64,000 nt of DNA from NCBI RefSeq assembly GCF_020805785.1, contig NZ_JAJGZV010000001.1, forward strand, positions 1,116,001-1,180,000, given 5' to 3'. Shown here one piece after another: positions 44,528 through 54,401 of the stretch (position 1 is its first letter; the number at the start of each line of letters is the position of its first letter). The translations under genes were made by a program, and so were the position numbers. The DNA is from Flavobacterium chungbukense (GTDB lineage Bacteria > Bacteroidota > Bacteroidia > Flavobacteriales > Flavobacteriaceae). The notes under the pieces are model-generated. The model searched no databases, had not been told where the DNA came from, and saw nothing but the letters and a program-made list of their open reading frames with translations.

Positions 44528-45586
44528 CTACGTGACTTTTATAACTAGTTTAACGACAAAAATATTCTTTTTATTTTTAAATGAAAGCTTATAGTCGCTT
44601 TTATTATATCCTAATTCAAGTCTTTTTTTTACGTTCTCAATTCCTATACCACTTGACTTGTTAAAATTATCTTTATGTACGGTAATTTCAGGCATTGGGT
44701 TTGAAATGATGAAATACAGATAATCTCCTTTTACTTTGAAATTAATATCAATCACAACATTTCCGGTATTCTTGTTTACTCCATGTTTAAAGGCATTTTC
44801 GACGAAAGTCAAAAGTAAAACAGGTGAGATTTCTTTGTCATGTATATCACCAGAAATATACATATTAACTTCTAGGCGTTCTCCATTTCTAATTCTTTCC
44901 AAATCAAGATAATTCTGAATGCAGAGAATTTCATTTTCTAAAGACTGTTTTTTTTCTTTTGTTTCATAAAGCATGTATCGCATCAATTCGGAAAGCTTTA
45001 AAACTATTTTCGGAGTTTTATTTGATTTTTCTACAGAAAGAGAATAGATATTATTTAAGGTATTAAAGAAAAAGTGAGGCGAAATTTGAGATTTTAAAAA
45101 CAATAATTCGGTTTCTAATTGTGATTTTTCAAGATCGGTTACACGTTTTTGCTCTTGCAATAAATCGAGCGTAATTTTAATGGCCGTAACAAAAGTCATT
45201 ACATATAATTCTCCCATCATCATATCAATTGTATAATTTAGCGTAAGCGCATTGATGGTTTGCGGTCCTTCTGGCCAAACATTGTGTGTAATCAACAAAT
45301 AAGTCAGATTAAATTTGATGACGACCATGACAAAAATGGCAGAAAGTACACTTATAATATATAGGAAGTATTTTTTACGATAAACCAAATGTGGCATTAA
45401 TACCAAAATATTAAGGTAACATAAAGCCATGTGAATTGGGAAACCAAGTAAAGTTGTTTTTAGGGAGTAAACGTAATCGTTAAAATAGCTTCCCCAGCGG
45501 AACGTATTGAATACAAAATACGTCAGCCAGAAGTAAACATGATAGCGGATTGGTAATCTGTAAAGCTTGCTTGAGTTGAAAATCAT
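44528..45586 (-). CDS. LytS-type membrane sensor histidine kinase
   Basis: 352 residues with about four N-terminal membrane helices (~15-35, 45-65, 73-95, 115-140), a short coiled linker (DLLQEQKRVTDLEKSQLETE), a His_kinase domain (PF06580) with phospho-acceptor H171 in SQISPHFFFNTLNN, and a HATPase-like end (LLTFVENAFKHGVNK, SSGIGIENVKKRLEL). No large periplasmic sensor domain is present, so it may sense the membrane or a partner rather than a free sugar. It forms the upstream gene of the two-component operon and is divergent from GH92. Confidence 0.93.
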   Translation of the reverse strand: MIFNSSKLYRLPIRYHVYFWLTYFVFNTFRWGSYFNDYVYSLKTTLLGFPIHMALCYLNILVLMPHLVYRKKYFLYIISVLSAIFVMVVIKFNLTYLLITHNVWPEGPQTINALTLNYTIDMMMGELYVMTFVTAIKITLDLLQEQKRVTDLEKSQLETELLFLKSQISPHFFFNTLNNIYSLSVEKSNKTPKIVLKLSELMRYMLYETKEKKQSLENEILCIQNYLDLERIRNGERLEVNMYISGDIHDKEISPVLLLTFVENAFKHGVNKNTGNVVIDINFKVKGDYLYFIISNPMPEITVHKDNFNKSSGIGIENVKKRLELGYNKSDYKLSFKNKKNIFVVKLVIKVT

Positions 45587-45662
45587 ATGAATATTTTAGA
45601 ATGTCGTTTGTTACTATTTTTTGATGTTTAGAGCTGTTTAAATGTCGTCCGTCTAAAATTAT

Positions 45663-45692
45663 TTTGGTAAAAGTTGAATTTATCTAAATTTA
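45663..45692 (+). promoter_or_regulatory. putative promoter of the first GH92 gene
   Basis: TTTG at 45663-45666 and TAAATTTA at 45685-45692 are separated by 18 nt, close to the TTTG-N19-TAnnTTTG consensus of Bacteroidota. The ATG is 25 nt after the second box. Confidence 0.5.
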
Positions 45693-45716
45693 AAGTTAAA
45701 TTAATATTGTTTTGAT

Positions 45717-47954
45717 ATGAAGAAAATTACTCTGCTATCTCTTACGGTAATTTTTATTGCAAGTTGCAAAATAAAAGTTGATAAAAATCAACATCCAGAA
45801 AGTTTTGCAACAAATTATGTAGATCCGTTTATTGGTACTGGTGGTCACGGACATACGTATCCAGGCGCAACAGTTCCATTCGGAATGCTGCAAGTGAGTC
45901 CAGATAATGGAATTTCGCATTGGGACTGGTGTTCCGGCTATCATTATTCTGACTCCATAGTTTCTGGATTTAGTCACTTACACTTAAGCGGGACAGGAAT
46001 CGGTGATTTGGCAGATATTTTATTTATGCCGACAAACAAAAAATTAGACTTAACCGCCAAAGCCGCTTCACGCGATTTCCTTCCGTATAAATCAAAATAT
46101 AGTCATGTTAACGAAAAAGCAGTACCGGGTTATTACCAAGTTTTTCTTGAAGATCCTAAAATCAATGTAGAATTAACATCTACGCAAAGAACCGCATACC
46201 ATAAATATACTTTTAATGATACCAATACACAATCTGTAGTTGTAGATCTTGGTTTTGCTATCAATTGGGACAAAGCGGTAAAAACATCTATTAAAATTGA
46301 AGATGCAAACACCATTAGCGGTTACCGTTACAGTACGGGATGGGCAAAAAATCAGAAAGTATTTTTTGTAGCTAAGTTTTCTAAACCTATTATAGAATCA
46401 GTTATTACGGCTGATAAAAAAGTTGTTTCAGCTAAAAATGGGGAAGGCGAAAATACAGCACTACAATTGTTCTTTGATGCTAAAAATTCAAAAGAACTAG
46501 GTGTAAAAGTGGCACTTTCTTCGGTAAGTGTTGAAAATGCAAAAGACAATTTAGATAAAGATCAGGAATTTGAAAAAGTAAAAACAGCAGCTTCTGTTGA
46601 TTGGAACGAAGCTTTAAGTAAAATTACAGTTGAAACTCCAGTAGATTCTCTAAAAACAATTTTCTACACCGCTTTATATCACGCTCAAGTTGCGCCAGTA
46701 ACGTACAGCGACAAAAACGGACAGTTTAGAACCGAAGATGACAAAATCGTTACTTCAAAAAATTATACAGCGTATTCAACTTTATCACTTTGGGATACGT
46801 TTAGAGCAGAAAATCCATTGCTTACCATTTTAGATCCAAATCGAGTTTCAGATATGGTGAACTCCATGTTAGCGTATTACGAAACCAAAAAGATACTTCC
46901 GGTTTGGACTTTATATGCTAATGAAACTAATACCATGACAGGATATCATTCGATTCCAGTTATTGTTGATGCTTACATGAAAGGCATTAAAGGTTTTGAT
47001 GCCGAAAAAGCTTTTGAAGCCATGAAAGCAACCATGATGCAAGACGAACGCGGATTAAATTTCTACAAAAAATACGGTTACATTCCGTATAACTTATTAG
47101 ACGAATCTGTTACGATTACTTTAGAATATGCTTACGACGATTGGTGTGTAGCGCAAATGGCGAAAGCTTTAGGAAAAACAGCAGATTATGAGTTTTTCTC
47201 AAAACGAGCAAAAGCTTACGAATATTTATTTGATGCCAAATCAGGTTTCATGAGAGGAAAGTCTGAAGACGGAAAATCTTGGAATGAACCTTTCGACCCA
47301 AAACACTCTAACCACAGAGAACACACTGATTATACGGAAGGAAATGCTTGGCAACACAGCTGGTTTGTACCTCATAATGTAGATAATTTTATTAAGCTTC
47401 ACGGAGGAAATGACATTTTCACCAAACGTTTAGAGCAATTATTTACTGAGAGTTCTGAAATTACAGGAAACAACGTTTCTGCAGATATTTCTGGTTTGAT
47501 CGGACAATATGCGCACGGAAACGAGCCAAGCCACCATATTGCTTATATGTTTAATCATGCGAAACAACCTTGGAGAACGCAATATTGGGTGCGTCACATT
47601 TTAGATACTCAATACAATACGACTGCAAACGGTCTAAGCGGAAACGAAGATTGCGGACAAATGTCGGCTTGGTATGTATTCAGCTCAATGGGATTATACC
47701 CAATGAATCCAGCTTCTGGAGAATACGAAATAGGAAGTCCAATTTTTGAGAAATCGACTTTAAATCTTCCAAACGGAAAAACTTTTGTAATTGAAGCAGA
47801 AAATGTTTCGAAGCAAAATTTCTACATCCAATCGGCTACTTTAAACGGAAAAGCATTTGAAAAAACAGCCATTTCTCACCAAGAAATGCAAAAAGGTGGT
47901 GTACTTCATTTTGTAATGGGAGCACAACCAAACAAAAACTGGGGTCTGAACTAA
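45717..47954 (+). CDS. GH92 alpha-mannosidase, lipoprotein
   Basis: Cys17 in FIASCKIK indicates a lipoprotein. The 745 residues start the GH92 module at once (YVDPFIGTGGHGHTYPGATVPFGMLQVSPD). The catalytic domain shows LSLWDTFRAENPLLTI, E541 in YTEGNAWQHSW (position of the catalytic acid) and GNE644-D645-CGQMSAWYVFSSMGLYP, with the acidic residues used by these calcium-dependent inverting enzymes. The HGNEPSHHIAYMFN segment is of the type common in alpha-1,2-mannosidases. It would trim mannose from N-glycans in the periplasm or at the surface. It is followed after 21 nt by the symporter gene. Confidence 0.94.
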   Translation: MKKITLLSLTVIFIASCKIKVDKNQHPESFATNYVDPFIGTGGHGHTYPGATVPFGMLQVSPDNGISHWDWCSGYHYSDSIVSGFSHLHLSGTGIGDLADILFMPTNKKLDLTAKAASRDFLPYKSKYSHVNEKAVPGYYQVFLEDPKINVELTSTQRTAYHKYTFNDTNTQSVVVDLGFAINWDKAVKTSIKIEDANTISGYRYSTGWAKNQKVFFVAKFSKPIIESVITADKKVVSAKNGEGENTALQLFFDAKNSKELGVKVALSSVSVENAKDNLDKDQEFEKVKTAASVDWNEALSKITVETPVDSLKTIFYTALYHAQVAPVTYSDKNGQFRTEDDKIVTSKNYTAYSTLSLWDTFRAENPLLTILDPNRVSDMVNSMLAYYETKKILPVWTLYANETNTMTGYHSIPVIVDAYMKGIKGFDAEKAFEAMKATMMQDERGLNFYKKYGYIPYNLLDESVTITLEYAYDDWCVAQMAKALGKTADYEFFSKRAKAYEYLFDAKSGFMRGKSEDGKSWNEPFDPKHSNHREHTDYTEGNAWQHSWFVPHNVDNFIKLHGGNDIFTKRLEQLFTESSEITGNNVSADISGLIGQYAHGNEPSHHIAYMFNHAKQPWRTQYWVRHILDTQYNTTANGLSGNEDCGQMSAWYVFSSMGLYPMNPASGEYEIGSPIFEKSTLNLPNGKTFVIEAENVSKQNFYIQSATLNGKAFEKTAISHQEMQKGGVLHFVMGAQPNKNWGLN

Positions 47955-47975
47955 CTAATTCAAAATAAATATTTA

Positions 47976-49853
47976 ATGAACATTATAGACGTATCAATCA
48001 TTTTAATCTATATCGTAATGTCGGTCGGTATAGGAATCTGGATTTCAAGAAAAGCATCAAAAGGACTTGACGATTATTTCCTTGGCGGGAAATCAATCAA
48101 ATGGTATTTTTTAGGATTGAGCAATGGCTCAGGAATGTTTGATGTTTCAGGAACTTCCTGGATGATTGGAGTTTTATTTTTATATGGAGTAAAAAGCTTC
48201 ATGTTTATGTGGCTTTGGCCGATTTGGAATCAGATTTTCGTCATGATGTTCCTCGCAGTCTGGATTAGAAGATCGAAAGTAATGACAGGTTCCGAATGGA
48301 TTTTAACTCGTTTTGGAAGTGACAAAGCAGGAAAAGCATCACATATTATTGTTGCTATTTTTGCTATTATTTCTACCATTGGTTTCATCGCGTATTTCTT
48401 CGTTGGAATTGGGAAATTCGTAACGATTATTCTTCCTTGGGATTTAACAGTTCACATGAACGGTGGTGTTTTCTTAACATCAGAACAAGCTTATGCATTA
48501 TTAATCATTTTCTTAACAACCATTTATACGGTTAAAGGCGGAATGTTTTCTGTTGTTGCAACAGAAGTGGTGCAGTATGTAATTATGATTATTGCCGGAG
48601 TTTTAATTGCTGGTTACGCATTCATTAATTATACAGATATTCAAATCAATTCGGTTATTACGCCAGAGTGGAAAAATGTTTTCTTCGGATGGGAATTTGA
48701 AACACAATGGAGCGATAAATTCGATACTTTCAATAAATTAATTGATACAGAAGGTTACAAAATGTTTGGTGCTTTTATCGGAATGACACTTTTCAAAGGT
48801 TTCTTTGCGAGTGTTGCAGGACCAACTCCAAGTTATGATTTACAGCGTGTTCTTTCTACAAAGTCAGTAAAAGAGGCGGCTTATATGAGTGGTTTTACCA
48901 ACTTGATTTTATTTATTCCGAGATATTTATTAATCACAGGAATTGTGGTTATTGCATTAGTAAATCTTGCGCCAGAATTAAATGCAAACGTTAATCTTAC
49001 TGGAGCAGATTTAGAATTATTAATGCCAAAAGTGGTGAATCTTTATATTCCAGTTGGAATTAAAGGAATTCTTCTTGCAGGTTTATTAGCCGCTTTCATG
49101 TCTGGATTCTCAGCTTTCGTAAACGCGGGACCAGCTTATATTGTAAATGATATTTATAAAAAATACTTTAAACCAGTTGCTTCAAATGCACATTATATTA
49201 AAGTAAGTCAGATTTCTTCTTTCTTAGTTGTTGGACTTGGAGTTTTCATGGGATTCTTCGCAGATTCGATTAACTCACTCACACTTTGGATTACAAGTGC
49301 TTTATATGGCGGTTACGTGGCAGCGAACTTCTTAAAATGGATTTGGTGGCGTTTCAACGGATGGGGTTATTTCTGGGGAATGGTCGGCGGATTAATTGCT
49401 GCTTCTCTTCAATTCGTTTTAGATCAAAACAAAGGAAATTTAGCCGCAGGAACATTTTTGCATGATCTTTCGCAAGTGCCATCGATTTACTTATTTCCAT
49501 TAATTTTTGGAATGTCAATTTTAGGTTGTCTTTTAGGAACTTACTTAAGCAAACCAACTGATATGGAAGTTTTAAAATCTTTCTATTCAAACGTAAGGCC
49601 TTGGGGATTCTGGGGGCCGGTTTACAAACAATTAAAAGCGGAAGATCAATCTTTCCAAAAAAATAATGATTTCTATCTAGATATGATGAATTGTGTAATT
49701 GGAATTGTATGGCAGTCAAGCATGATTCTGCTTCCAATTTATTTCATCATCAGAGATTATCCAAAAGCGGCAGTGGCGCTGGTAGTTTTCTTAGTGACAA
49801 CTACAGTATTGAAGTTTACTTGGTTAGACCGAGTTCGTAAGATTGAAGATTAA
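47976..49853 (+). CDS. sodium:solute symporter (SSS family)
   Basis: The 625 residues have roughly 13-14 membrane helices and SSS hallmarks: DYFLGGKSIKWYFLGLSNGSGMFDVSGTSWM near the N-terminus, YTVKGGMFSVVATEVVQ and LLAGLLAAFMSGFSAFVNAGPAYIVND. Members couple sodium entry to uptake of sugars, amino acids or organic anions at the inner membrane. Its place between GH92 and the GH130 phosphorylase suggests import of mannose or a Man-GlcNAc disaccharide. That is inferred from position only. Confidence 0.92.
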   Translation: MNIIDVSIILIYIVMSVGIGIWISRKASKGLDDYFLGGKSIKWYFLGLSNGSGMFDVSGTSWMIGVLFLYGVKSFMFMWLWPIWNQIFVMMFLAVWIRRSKVMTGSEWILTRFGSDKAGKASHIIVAIFAIISTIGFIAYFFVGIGKFVTIILPWDLTVHMNGGVFLTSEQAYALLIIFLTTIYTVKGGMFSVVATEVVQYVIMIIAGVLIAGYAFINYTDIQINSVITPEWKNVFFGWEFETQWSDKFDTFNKLIDTEGYKMFGAFIGMTLFKGFFASVAGPTPSYDLQRVLSTKSVKEAAYMSGFTNLILFIPRYLLITGIVVIALVNLAPELNANVNLTGADLELLMPKVVNLYIPVGIKGILLAGLLAAFMSGFSAFVNAGPAYIVNDIYKKYFKPVASNAHYIKVSQISSFLVVGLGVFMGFFADSINSLTLWITSALYGGYVAANFLKWIWWRFNGWGYFWGMVGGLIAASLQFVLDQNKGNLAAGTFLHDLSQVPSIYLFPLIFGMSILGCLLGTYLSKPTDMEVLKSFYSNVRPWGFWGPVYKQLKAEDQSFQKNNDFYLDMMNCVIGIVWQSSMILLPIYFIIRDYPKAAVALVVFLVTTTVLKFTWLDRVRKIED

Positions 49854-49918
49854 AAGAAAATAGAATAAAGAAAATAGAATCAAGATTTTAGAGGAAATTA
49901 TTTTGATTTGATAAAAAT

Positions 49919-50108
49919 TTAAACACATAGTAATATAATTTTTTTGACTTTGAAAAGAGTGTAGAAGGAAACTAGTTTCTCACACATTGCTTTGAACATA
50001 GCCCGTAGTTTCAACTACAGGAACGAAAGATTGGCAGTAAAGCTATGTTTATTTAAACAAGTGAAACGCCTTTTGTAGACAAAGCAAACTATGTCCCTAT
50101 GTGTTTAA
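49919..50108. repeat. MITE-like element with CACATAG terminal inverted repeats (copy 2)
   Basis: It runs from TTAAACACATAGTAATATAA to CTATGTCCCTATGTGTTTAA and shares the internal GAAACTAGTTTCTCA and AGCTATGTTTATTTAAACAA landmarks with copy 1 at 35788-35953. It also carries an extra internal block (GTAGTTTCAACTACAGGAAC, itself a short inverted repeat). It fills the gap between the symporter and GH130. Confidence 0.78.
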
Positions 50109-50151
50109 AAAGAATAAAAGAATAAAAACTAATAAATAAAAAAAACAAAAA

Positions 50152-51117
50152 ATGAGTACTATTCCTTGGCAAGACAGACCCGAAAACAGTAAAGATGTAA
50201 TGTGGAGATATTCTGAGAATCCAATTATCGACAGATATTCGATTCCTTCATCAAACAGTATATTCAATAGTGCAGTTGTACCTTTTGGAGACGGATATGC
50301 TGGGGTTTTCAGATGTGATAATAAAGCAGTTCAGATGAATATTTTTGCTGGTTTCAGTAAAGATGGTATTAATTGGGACATCAACCACGAACCAATTGAG
50401 ATGAAATCTGGAAATACAGAAATGATCGAATCTTCTTATAAATACGATCCTCGTGTGGTTTGGATTGAAGATCGTTACTGGATTACTTGGTGTAACGGTT
50501 ATAACGGACCAACAATTGGTATTGGTTATACTTTCGATTTTAAAGAATTTTTCCAATGCGAAAATGCCTTTTTACCATTCAACAGAAATGGAGTTTTATT
50601 CCCTCAGAAAATCAACGGAAAATATGCAATGTTAAGCCGTCCAAGTGATAACGGACACACACCTTTTGGAGATATCTGGATCAGTTACAGCCCAGACATG
50701 AAATATTGGGGAGAACACCGATTGGTTATGAAACCAAGCCAGTTTGAAAAAAGTGCTTGGCAATGTACAAAAGTAGGTGCAGGACCAATTCCGATTTTAA
50801 CAGACGAAGGTTGGTTAATGATTTACCATGGAGTGATCAATACTTGCAACGGTTTTCGTTATGCAATGGGTTCAGCACTTTTAGATACTGATTCTCCAGA
50901 TCAAGTAAAATACAGAACACAGCCTTATTTATTAGGACCTGCAGAAACGTATGAAATGGTTGGAGATGTACCAAACGTCGTTTTCCCTTGTGCAGCTTTA
51001 CATGATTTTGAAGAAGATAAATTGGCAGTTTATTACGGTGCTGCAGATACGCATGTTGCTATCGCCTTCGGAAAATTAAGTGAGGTAATTCAATTTACAA
51101 AAGATAATAGTTTATAA
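50152..51117 (+). CDS. GH130 phosphorylase, beta-1,4-mannosyl-N-acetylglucosamine type
   Basis: A cytosolic protein of 321 residues (no signal peptide) with the five-bladed propeller of GH130. [30 protein letters not shown] and YKYD99[11 protein letters not shown] (D99 at the position of the catalytic Asp) closely resemble the GH130_2 enzymes UhgbMP and BT1033 as I remember them. Those phosphorolyse Man-beta-1,4-GlcNAc to Man-1-P and GlcNAc, the core disaccharide of N-glycans. Adjacent GH92 and transporter genes fit that pathway. A mannooligosaccharide phosphorylase is the main alternative. Confidence 0.92.
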   Translation: MSTIPWQDRPENSKDVMWRYSENPIIDRYSIPSSNSIFNSAVVPFGDGYAGVFRCDNKAVQMNIFAGFSKDGINWDINHEPIEMKSGNTEMIESSYKYDPRVVWIEDRYWITWCNGYNGPTIGIGYTFDFKEFFQCENAFLPFNRNGVLFPQKINGKYAMLSRPSDNGHTPFGDIWISYSPDMKYWGEHRLVMKPSQFEKSAWQCTKVGAGPIPILTDEGWLMIYHGVINTCNGFRYAMGSALLDTDSPDQVKYRTQPYLLGPAETYEMVGDVPNVVFPCAALHDFEEDKLAVYYGAADTHVAIAFGKLSEVIQFTKDNSL

Positions 51118-51124
51118 TATAAAG

Positions 51125-52192
51125 ATGCATAGTAGAAGTAATTTATTGTCCCTTGCCGTTTTTTTTGTTGTATTGATGAGTTATGCGCAATCTGAAAAGG
51201 AGGTTACACCGAAAAGTTATATTGCATATAAAACTTCGAAAGAAATTGTTATTGACGGAGACGGAGCAGATAAAGACTGGGAAAAAGCATCTTGGACAAC
51301 ACCTTTTGTCGACATAGAAGGTGTTGAAACTCCAAAATATAAGACTCAGGTCAAAATGCTTTGGGACGATAAATACTACTATATTCTGGCAAAATTGGAG
51401 GAGCCTCATGTTTGGGCAAATCTAAGACAGCGCGATACTATTATTTTCTACAATAATGATTTTGAAGTTTTTATCGATCCAGATAATGATACACACAATT
51501 ATTATGAATTAGAAATAAATGCCTTAAACACGGCTTGGGATTTATTTATCAATAAACCCTACCGCGAAAAAAATACCGTTCTAAACGACTGGAATATCGA
51601 CGGATTAAAATCGGCTGTAAAAGTGGATGGAACTTTGAATAATGCTTCAGATACAGATAAAGGCTGGACATTAGAAATTGCTATTCCGTGGTCGGTTTAT
51701 AAAACATCATATTTCGATAATATTGTTCCGAAAGATAAATTTTGGAGAGTTAATTTCTCTCGTGTAAATTGGCAGCATTCTATCGTTGACGGAAAATACG
51801 AACGAAAAAAAGATTCAGAAGGAAAGTTTCTCCCAGAATACAATTGGGTTTGGTCGCCTATGGGAGTCATCAATATGCATGAGCCCGAAAAATGGGCTTA
51901 TGTATACTTTTCTTCAAAAGAAAGCAATGATAAATTTACAATTCCGCAGGAAGAAAAAGTAAAATGGGAACTGTATACGTTGTACCGTGCTCAAAAGAGA
52001 TATTTCGATAAAAATAAATCTTGGGCAAAATCACTGCAAAGTATCAGTAAAAAAAATATAGTTGTTGACGGAAAGACTTTAAAACCAGTTTTAGAAAATC
52101 ATTCATCAGGATTTAATATCTTGGTAAAAAGTCCTTTTTCAAACAAAACCTTAATAATTAAAGAAGATGGTAAAATTATTACGAACGAATAA
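51125..52192 (+). CDS. secreted CBM9-like carbohydrate-binding protein
   Basis: The 355 residues have a signal peptide ending at SYAQ (~22). A CBM9/DOMON-type beta-sandwich follows (KEIVIDGDGADKDWEKASW, VKMLWDDKYYYILAKLEEPHVWA, DFEVFIDPDNDTHNYYELEINALNTAWD, WRVNFSRVNWQ). A basic C-terminal tail (TLYRAQKRYFDKNKSW) is typical of this stand-alone family in Bacteroidota. It probably binds a glycan rather than cuts it; no catalytic residues are evident. It starts 7 nt after the GH130 stop and overlaps the next gene by 26 nt, so all three are probably one operon. Confidence 0.85.
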   Translation: MHSRSNLLSLAVFFVVLMSYAQSEKEVTPKSYIAYKTSKEIVIDGDGADKDWEKASWTTPFVDIEGVETPKYKTQVKMLWDDKYYYILAKLEEPHVWANLRQRDTIIFYNNDFEVFIDPDNDTHNYYELEINALNTAWDLFINKPYREKNTVLNDWNIDGLKSAVKVDGTLNNASDTDKGWTLEIAIPWSVYKTSYFDNIVPKDKFWRVNFSRVNWQHSIVDGKYERKKDSEGKFLPEYNWVWSPMGVINMHEPEKWAYVYFSSKESNDKFTIPQEEKVKWELYTLYRAQKRYFDKNKSWAKSLQSISKKNIVVDGKTLKPVLENHSSGFNILVKSPFSNKTLIIKEDGKIITNE

Positions 52193-53285
52193 GTTACAGC
52201 ACTTTTCAAAGATTTTAGTTCTGGTGCTTTCGCTGAGTTTATTCTCTTGCGGACAAAAAGAAAATAAAGATCAAGAAAACGGAAAATTCACTTTTGGAGT
52301 TTGGACCACTGCCGACGCTAAAAAATCGGATGCAGATTATTCGAAAGAATTCAAAAAATACAAAGACGGCGGAATCGATGAAGTTTTAATAAATACTCAA
52401 ACCGATCCAAAACTTTTAGCAAGATTAGTTCCGCTTGCAACAAAAGAAGGTCTAAAAGTTCACGCTTGGATTATGGCAATGAACCGTCCAAACGATTCAG
52501 TTGCTTTACAGCATCCAGATTGGTATCAAGTAAGTAAAGAAGGAAAATCTTGTTTTGATAACCGTCCGTATGTAGATTATTACCAATGGCTTTGCCCAAC
52601 TAAAGAAGAATCTAGAAACCACGTTTTAGGTTTAGTGGAAGGTTTAGCAAAAGTGGAAGGAATCGAAAGCGTACATTTAGATTACATTCGTTTCCCAGAT
52701 ATTTTCCTGCCAATCAGTTTATTGCCAAAATATAATTTGGTTCAGGATGTAGAATTGCCTCAATTCGATTTCTGTTATTGTGATGCCTGTGTTTCTAAAT
52801 TCGAAAAAGAACATCAAAAAAATCCAAAGAAAAGCCACAATACTTCCATTGATATGGAATGGAAAAATTTTAGGTTAAACGCTGTAAAATCAGTTGTTGA
52901 TGATGCCTATAAAATTGCTCACAAACACAATAAAAAATTAACCGCAGCAGTATTCCCTTATCCAGAAATGGCAGATCATATGGTGCGTCAGCGTTGGGAT
53001 AAATGGAATATTGACGAAGTATATCCAATGATTTATCATAGTTTTTATGATGAAGAAATTGACTGGGTAGGTTACGCAACCAAACAAGGTGTAGCCGATT
53101 TAGAAGGAAAGCCAACGAAAGTAAATACAGGAATTTATATTCCGGGATTAAAATCAGATGCAGAATTAAAAGAAGCGATTTTGCAAGCCAAGAAAAATGG
53201 CGCAACAGGAGTTTCATTTTTTGACGGAAATGCCTTATCAGATAGTAATTTAAAAACAATTGCGGCCGTAAAATCGGCTTTGTAG
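52167..53285 (+). CDS. GHL10-like TIM-barrel lipoprotein
   Basis: The 372 residues have a lipobox at Cys28 (LSLFSCGQK). A TIM barrel of the GHL10/DUF187 (PF02638-like) type follows, with GVWTTADAKK, IDEVLINTQTDPK, KVHAWIMAMN, VEGIESVHLDYIRFPD and IDEVYPMIYHSFYDEE. The Asp in HLDYIRFPD is a candidate catalytic residue. A CYCDACVSKF cluster sits mid-barrel, a feature seen in several such barrels. The ATG at 52167 is the only usable start and lies inside the preceding gene (26-nt overlap), implying translational coupling. A glycosidase on the locus substrate is likely, but its bond is unknown. Confidence 0.72.
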   Translation: MVKLLRTNKLQHFSKILVLVLSLSLFSCGQKENKDQENGKFTFGVWTTADAKKSDADYSKEFKKYKDGGIDEVLINTQTDPKLLARLVPLATKEGLKVHAWIMAMNRPNDSVALQHPDWYQVSKEGKSCFDNRPYVDYYQWLCPTKEESRNHVLGLVEGLAKVEGIESVHLDYIRFPDIFLPISLLPKYNLVQDVELPQFDFCYCDACVSKFEKEHQKNPKKSHNTSIDMEWKNFRLNAVKSVVDDAYKIAHKHNKKLTAAVFPYPEMADHMVRQRWDKWNIDEVYPMIYHSFYDEEIDWVGYATKQGVADLEGKPTKVNTGIYIPGLKSDAELKEAILQAKKNGATGVSFFDGNALSDSNLKTIAAVKSAL

Positions 53286-53375
53286 TCGATTTTACTGGGA
53301 TTAAAAAAGATTACTGATTAATTTAGCAACATTAAGAACATTCTGTTTCTGAAAGTTGAATTAAAACCAAAAGAC

Positions 53376-54401
53376 ATGTCAAATAGAAGAGATTTTATCA
53401 AGAAAACCACTTTAGGCACCTTAGCAATAAGTTCTGTTTTGGGCGTAAGCGGATTTGCTGCCAATCATGAAAATGAAGAAATAACAGCAGAACCAAAAGA
53501 AAAAAAGCAGCAGAAACCAATTATTATTTCGACATGGAATCACGGCCTGCCTGCTAATAAAGAATCTTGGAAGAATTTAAAAGAAGGAAAATCAGCATTA
53601 GATGCCATCGAAGCTGGAATGAAAATACCTGAAGCAGATCCTACTGTTCGCAGTGTTGGTTATGGAGGTTATCCAGATCGCGAAGGAAAAGTGACTCTTG
53701 ATGCCTGTATTATGGATCATAACAGCAATTGTGGTTCTGTATGTTTTTTACAAGGCATTATGCATCCCATTTCTGTTGCAAAAAGAGTGTTACAAAATAC
53801 ACCTCACGTTATGTTAGCAGGACAAGGAGCATTGCAGTTTGCTTTGTCAGAAGGTTTTAAAGAAGAAAATTTATTGACTCCAGAATCTGAAAAAGACTGG
53901 AAAAAATGGCTGGAAGATTCAAAATACAAACCAGTTATTAATATAGAAAATCACGATACCATAAGCATGCTAATGTTAGACCAAGATGGCAATCTTTCGG
54001 GCGGATGTACCACGAGCGGTGCGGCTTGGAAAATGCACGGACGCGTCGGTGATTCCCCCATAATCGGCGCGGGTCTTTTCTTGGATAACGAAGTAGGAGC
54101 TGCCGCAGCAACTGGTTTAGGAGAAGCGGTTATTAGAACTGCTGGAAGCGCTATGGTTGTCGAATTAATGCGTCAGGGAAAATCGCCTTACGATGCTTGT
54201 AAAGAAATTACAGAGCGCATTTACAATAAACATAAAAACCACAAAGACATGGAATACCTGCAAGTTGGTTTTATTGCTTTGAATAAAAACGGTGAATACG
54301 CAGGTTACAGCTTAAGATCAGGATTTAATTACGCCGTTTCTGATGACGTAAAAGGTCACAGAATGGAAGACGCGAAGTTTAAAATGTCTTGGGATAAATA
54401 A
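53376..54401 (+). CDS. N4-(beta-N-acetylglucosaminyl)-L-asparaginase (glycosylasparaginase), Tat-exported
   Basis: The 341 residues begin with a twin-arginine signal (SNRRDFIKKTTLGTLAISSVLG). The Ntn-hydrolase precursor follows, with nucleophile T195 in ENHDTISMLMLD, where autocleavage gives alpha and beta chains, and GGCTTSGAAWKMHGRVGDSPI downstream, as in human and Flavobacterium glycosylasparaginases. The enzyme splits GlcNAc-Asn into aspartate and 1-aminoGlcNAc, which releases GlcNAc and ammonia. It is the step that separates the last sugar from the protein remnant, strong support for N-glycoprotein catabolism. Twin-Arg export implies folding in the cytoplasm before secretion. Confidence 0.94.
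   Translation: MSNRRDFIKKTTLGTLAISSVLGVSGFAANHENEEITAEPKEKKQQKPIIISTWNHGLPANKESWKNLKEGKSALDAIEAGMKIPEADPTVRSVGYGGYPDREGKVTLDACIMDHNSNCGSVCFLQGIMHPISVAKRVLQNTPHVMLAGQGALQFALSEGFKEENLLTPESEKDWKKWLEDSKYKPVINIENHDTISMLMLDQDGNLSGGCTTSGAAWKMHGRVGDSPIIGAGLFLDNEVGAAAATGLGEAVIRTAGSAMVVELMRQGKSPYDACKEITERIYNKHKNHKDMEYLQVGFIALNKNGEYAGYSLRSGFNYAVSDDVKGHRMEDAKFKMSWDK

Noticed and set aside
49354..49737. Minus-strand ORF of 127 residues inside the symporter gene
   Set aside because: It is antisense to a conserved transporter region and has no start context or domain.
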